Positions 60,233 through 64,000 of a DNA stretch of 64,000 nt are shown here, piece after piece. The first letter of the stretch is position 1. Each line of letters starts with the position of its first letter. The DNA is from Aegilops tauschii subsp. strangulata (taxonomy: Eukaryota > Streptophyta > Magnoliopsida > Poales > Poaceae). The notes below the pieces were generated by a model. That model did not search any database. It was given only the letters and a program-made list of their open reading frames with translations, and had not been told where the DNA came from. The stretch is from positions 381,339,792 through 381,403,791 of the forward strand of contig NC_053035.3 of assembly GCF_002575655.3 (NCBI RefSeq), written 5' to 3'. The translations under genes and the position numbers were made by a program.

Positions 60233-60779
60233 GTAGCCCCTGAACCAGGCTTCAATGACGATGTGTCTGGCGCGCAGATTGTGTTCGGCATTGCAAGGCG
60301 GGTTCCTCCTCTGAATACTCCAAAGCAGCTCGCGAACACAGAGAACGTGTCCAGCTCTGTAAAACAAACACCACACCCACACGTAGAGAGTATAAATATC
60401 TCACGAGTCCAATCCACTGACAACTTTTATAGCGTGACATCACGTCGCCGCCCGGTCATTATTTCGAGTCGTTTTTTAGCCTTTCGCTCCATGTTTCAAG
60501 ATGCGGTTTTATTGGCACGTCTTGTCAAAGCAGAGATCGTGTCCCCTTATTGCAGGATTCTCATCAATACGGGCGTGGGTAATCCATCTGTGCCATCTAC
60601 ACAGCCTTTGGGGAATAGGCGAGTTTGAAGGCGAGTGGGGAGGCGCTTGATATTCGCTGCCTTTATCAGGAGATAAGGATTCACCCCTTTCACCCACGCC
60701 TTCTCTCTCTCTGCCCATCCATTCTAGAGCTCCAGCGCCCAAGCCTCCATCCTTTCCACCTCAAAAAAGCACTCCGACC

Positions 60780-61413
60780 ATGTCCGGATCTGGAGCGCAG
60801 GGCAAGTGGATGGTCTCCTCCGTCAAGGAGAAGGACATCACCGACCTTCGGAAGGCTAGGTACTTAGCCCAGGAGATCGCCCATCGACTTCCCGCAACGG
60901 GGCAGATCATCCCCACCCAGAGCCCCATGAGAGGGTAGTATTCATCCCCCACTTCGTCCACGGACTAGGATTCCCTCTCCACCCATTCGTCCGCGGACTC
61001 ATATTCTACTACGGGGTGGATTTCCATGATCTGGCCCCCAACTCCTTCCTCAACATCTCGGCATTCATTGTCGTGTGCGAGGCCTTCCTCCGCATCCCAC
61101 CCCACTTAGGATTGTGGCTAAAGATCTTCAATGTGAAGCTGAAGCTGGTGGGTGGCCAACACGCAGAGTGCGGAGGCGCCATGGTGAGCAAGATTCCCAA
61201 CGTCACATGGCGCAAAGGTACCTTCGTGGAGACCGTCAAAGGGTGGCAACAGCAGTGGTTCTATGTCACTGAGCCTCGCGACGCCACTTGGGCTGCGGCT
61301 CCCGAAGTCCAGTCCGGAGCCCCAATGTGGCTCCCCTCCTGGCTAGAGAAGGGCCTGGACTGGTCTTCGTCGGACGAGCTGACAACGCTTCAAACGCGCA
61401 TTAGGAGCGTGGT
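60780..61413 (+). pseudogene. Second copy of the antisense ORF, N-terminal fragment
   Basis: The ATG at 60780 (MSGSGAQGKWMVSS) repeats 36275 onward. It has its own one-base loss near 60921 that shifts the frame early, but keeps the base missing from the first copy near 61088. The frame 61016-61410 (YGVDFHDLAPNS equivalent, WLKIFNVKLKLVGG) is cut at the junction to the A2 LTR at 61411-61413. The two copies therefore decayed independently. Confidence 0.8.
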
Positions 61414-62448
61414 AACCCCTCCGGCACTCTATTTTTACCCGAAATTATCCGGAACACTTCTGGTGTCCGAATAACATGGTCCAATATATCAATCTTTATG
61501 TCTCGACCATTTCGAGACTCATGGTCATGTTTGTGATCTCATCCGAGACTACGAACAACCTTTGGTCATCAAATCACATAAACTCATAATACAAATCGTC
61601 ATCGAACGTTAAGCGTGCGGACCCTACGGGTTCGAGAACTATGTAGACATGACCGAGACACCTCTCCGGTCAATAAACAATAGCGGAACCTGGATGCTCA
61701 TATTGGCTGCTACATATTCTACGAAGATCTTTATCGGTCAAACCACATAAGAACATACGTTGTTCCCTTTGTCATTGGTATGTTACTTGCCCGAGATTCG
61801 ATCGTCAGTATCATCATACCTAGTTCAATCTCGTTACCGGCAAGTCTCTTTACTCGTTCTGTAATGCATCATCCCGCAACTAACTCTTTAGTAATATTGC
61901 TTGCAAGGCTTATAGTGATGTGCATTATTGAAAGGTCCCAGAGATACCTCTCCGACAATCAGAGTGACAAATCCTAATCTCGATCTATGCAACTCAACAA
62001 ACACCATCGGAGACACCTGTAGAGCATCTTTATAATCACCCAGTTATGTTGTGACGTTTGATAGCACACGAAGTGTTCCTCCGGTATTCAGGAGTTGCAT
62101 AATCTCATAGTCAAAGGAACATGTATAAGTCATGAAGAAAGCAATAGCAATAACTAAACGATCATAGTGATAAGCTAATGGATGGGTCTTGTCCATCACT
62201 TCATTCTCTAATGATGTGATCCCGTTCATCAAATGACAACACATGTCTATGGCTAGGAAACTTAACCATCTTTTATTAACGAGCTAGTCTAGTAGAGGCA
62301 TACTAGGGACACACTGTTTGTCTATGTATTCACACATGTACTAAGTTTCTGGTTAATACAGTTCTAGCATGAATAATAAACATTTAATCATGATATAAGG
62401 AAATATAAATAACAACTTTATTATTGCCTCTAGGGCATATTTCCTTCA
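61411..62448 (-). repeat. 3' LTR of A2, right piece
   Basis: Starts GGTAACCCCTCCGG, matching the middle of Angela LTRs (compare 44392), and ends ATTTCCTTCA followed by a PPT complement. Compared with a full LTR, roughly 500 bases between the left piece (ending 35258) and this piece are missing. The junction shares GGT with the G sequence. Confidence 0.85.
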
Positions 62449-62481
62449 GTCTCCCACTTGCACCAGAGTCAATAATCTAGA

Positions 62482-63315
62482 TTACATAGTAATGATTCTA
62501 ACACCCATGGAGTCTTGGTGCTGATCATGTTTTGCTCGTGAGAGTGGCTTAGTCAACGGGTCTACAACATTCAGATCCGTATGTATTTTGCAAATCTCTA
62601 TGTCTCCCTCCTTGACTTTATTGCGGATTGAATTGAAGCGTCTCTTGATGTGCTTGGTTCTGTTGTGAAATCTGGATTCCTTTGCCAAGGAAATTGCACC
62701 AGTATTGTCACAAAAGATTTTCATTGGACCCGATGCACTACGAATGACACCTAGATCGGATATGAACTCCTTCATCCAGACTCCTTCATTTGCTGCTTCC
62801 GAAGCAGCTATGTATTCCGCTTCACACGTAGATCCCGCCACGACTCTCTGTTTGGAACCGCACCAACTTACAGCTCCACCATTCAATATAAATACGTATC
62901 CGGTTTGTGACTTAGAGTCATCCGGAGCAGTGTCAAAGCTTGCATCGACGTAACCATTTACAACGAGCTCTTTGTCACCTCCATAAACGAGAAATATATC
63001 CTTAGTCCTTTTTAGGTATTTCAGGATGTTATTGACCGCTGTTCAATGATCCACTCCTGGATTACTTTGGTACCTCCCTACTATAGTTATAGCAAGGCGC
63101 ACATCAGGTCTGGTACACAACATTGCATACATGATAGAACCTATGGCTGATGCATAGGGAATGACTTTCATTTTCTCTCTATCTTCTGCAGTGGTCGGGC
63201 ATTGAGTCTTACTCAACTTCACACCTTGTAACACAGGCAAGAACCCTTTCTTTGACTGATCCATTTTGAACTTCTTCAAAATCTTATCAAGGTATGGTGC
63301 TGTGTGAAAGTCCAA
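62482..63315 (-). pseudogene. pol: A2 RNase H and connection domain
   Basis: Frames 62482-62886 (NGGAVSWCGSKQ, STCEAEYIAASE, FCDNTGAISLAKE, TDLNVVDPLTKPL) and 63043-63315 (LQGVKLSKTQCPTTAED, ASAIGSIMYAMLCTRPDV) are interrupted between them near 63040, where a stop falls after VDH. RNase H acidic residues are present. Confidence 0.88.
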
Positions 63316-63329
63316 TTAAGCGTCTTGAT

Positions 63330-64000
63330 CTATCTCTATAGATCTTGATTCCTAATATGTAAGCAGCTTCACCGAGGTCTTTCATAGAAAAACTCTTATT
63401 CAAGTATCCTTTTATGCTATCCAGAAATTATATATCATTTCCAAGCAACAATATGTCATCCACATATAATATTAGAAATGCTACAGAGCTCCCACTCACT
63501 TTCTTGTAAATACAGGCTTCTCCAAAAGTCTGTATAAAACCATATGCTTTGATCACACTATCAAACCGTTTATTCCAACTCCGAGAGGCTTGCACCAATC
63601 CATAAATGGATCGCTGGAGCTTGCACACTTTAGTAGCACCCTTTGGATCGACAAAACCTTCTGGTTGCATCATATACAACTCTTTTTCTAGAAATCCATT
63701 CAGGAATGCAGTTTTGACGTCCATTTACCAAATTTCATAATCATAAAATGCGACAATTGCTAACATGATTCGAACAGACTTAAGCATCGCTACGGGTGAG
63801 AAAGTCTCATCGTTGTCAACTCCTTGAACTTGTCGAAAACCTTTTGCAACAAGTCGAGCTTTGTAGACAGTAACATTACTGTCAGCGTTGGTCTTCTTCT
63901 TGAAGATCCATTTATTTTCTATGGCTTGCCGATCATCAGGCAAGTCAATCAAAGTCCATACTTTGTTCTCATACATGGATCCCATCTCAGATTTCATGGC
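63330..64000 (-). pseudogene. pol: A2 reverse transcriptase, partial
   Basis: Frames 63725-63997 (KWIFKKKTNADSN, KARLVAKGFRQVQG) and 63428-63724 (MDVKTAFLNGFLEKELYM, LQRSIYGLVQASRSW) are split by a TAA at about 63725-63727 where A1 has CAA, a C-to-T change. YVDD is intact at 63455-63466. It is cut by the window edge. Confidence 0.9.

Larger units (their letters stand above)
35259..61413 (-). mobile_element. Tat-like Gypsy element G, LTR-internal-LTR-partial internal
   Basis: Minus-strand element. Its 3' LTR is 35259-35728 and its 5' LTR is 59763-60232, both 470 bp (TGTCGGTGTCAAAACC ... ACTCCCTCA). The PBS is at 59745-59762, left of the second LTR. The internal sequence is 35729-43538 plus 59389-59762, interrupted by A1. 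To the right of the second LTR, 60233-61413 repeats the first 1.2 kb right of the first LTR, so the arrangement is LTR-int-LTR-int. It encodes gag and protease on the minus strand and a large antisense ORF on the plus strand, the layout known from Tat/Retand-lineage Gypsy elements. Reverse transcriptase and integrase are absent. Confidence 0.82.
62449..64000 (-). mobile_element. A2 internal region, 3' part (runs off window)
   Basis: Minus-strand Angela-type internal sequence from the PPT (62449) through RNase H and RT to the right window edge. It parallels 45416-46990 of A1 closely. Integrase, gag and the 5' LTR lie outside the window. Confidence 0.92.

Overview
The window is nuclear DNA from a large-genome grass, almost certainly a member of the Triticeae (wheat, goatgrass or barley group). 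The evidence is the repeat content. There are BARE-1/WIS/Angela-type Copia elements (LTRs running from TGTTGGG to CCTTCA on the plus strand), a Fatima-like Gypsy LTR, Sabrina/WHAM-like Gypsy elements, a 14.7-kb Sirevirus-type Copia (Maximus-like), and a Stowaway MITE. Family names are from memory; the structures (LTRs, target-site duplications, PBS, PPT, domains) are read directly from the sequence.

Layout: (1) 1-10300 is a nest on the minus strand: the 5' part of an Angela-type Copia (leader plus 5' LTR 8302-10046) with two Gypsy elements inserted in its leader, a Fatima-like one (1-3012, intact gag) and an internally deleted Sabrina/WHAM-like one (3603-7666, TSD CATGA). (2) 10301-11808 holds a Copia RNase H fossil and unassigned DNA. 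(3) 11809-28421 is bounded by imperfect terminal inverted repeats with TTA duplications (PIF/Harbinger-like). Inside are a LINE-like insertion with a 13-bp duplication and an AP2/ERF-like pseudogene, whose C-terminal coding end is split by the complete but decayed Sirevirus (13419-28142). (4) 28605-31900 is the only clearly functional host gene, a four-coding-exon actin on the minus strand with a Stowaway-like MITE in its last intron and a TATA box plus leader exon upstream. (5) 31905-34887 is low-copy-looking DNA and a LINE ORF1 remnant. (6) 34888-64000 is a second deep nest: an Angela-type element (A2) whose LTR was hit by a Tat-lineage-like Gypsy (G, LTRs of 470 bp). G is present as LTR-internal-LTR-partial internal and lacks RT and integrase. 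G was hit by another Angela-type element (A1, TSD ACTAC), and A1 was hit in its integrase by a non-autonomous Gypsy (R2, TSD ACCAC).

Apart from actin, nothing here looks like a working host gene. Most transposon proteins carry stop codons, frameshifts or lost catalytic residues; the best preserved frames are the Fatima-like gag, the R2 unknown ORF and the last part of the Sirevirus extra ORF. The features most worth following are an AP2-like gene inside Harbinger-like termini, an apparent dedicated promoter and spliced leader for the Sirevirus extra ORF, a multi-exon antisense gene inside G, and two places where one LTR is flanked by internal sequence on both sides.
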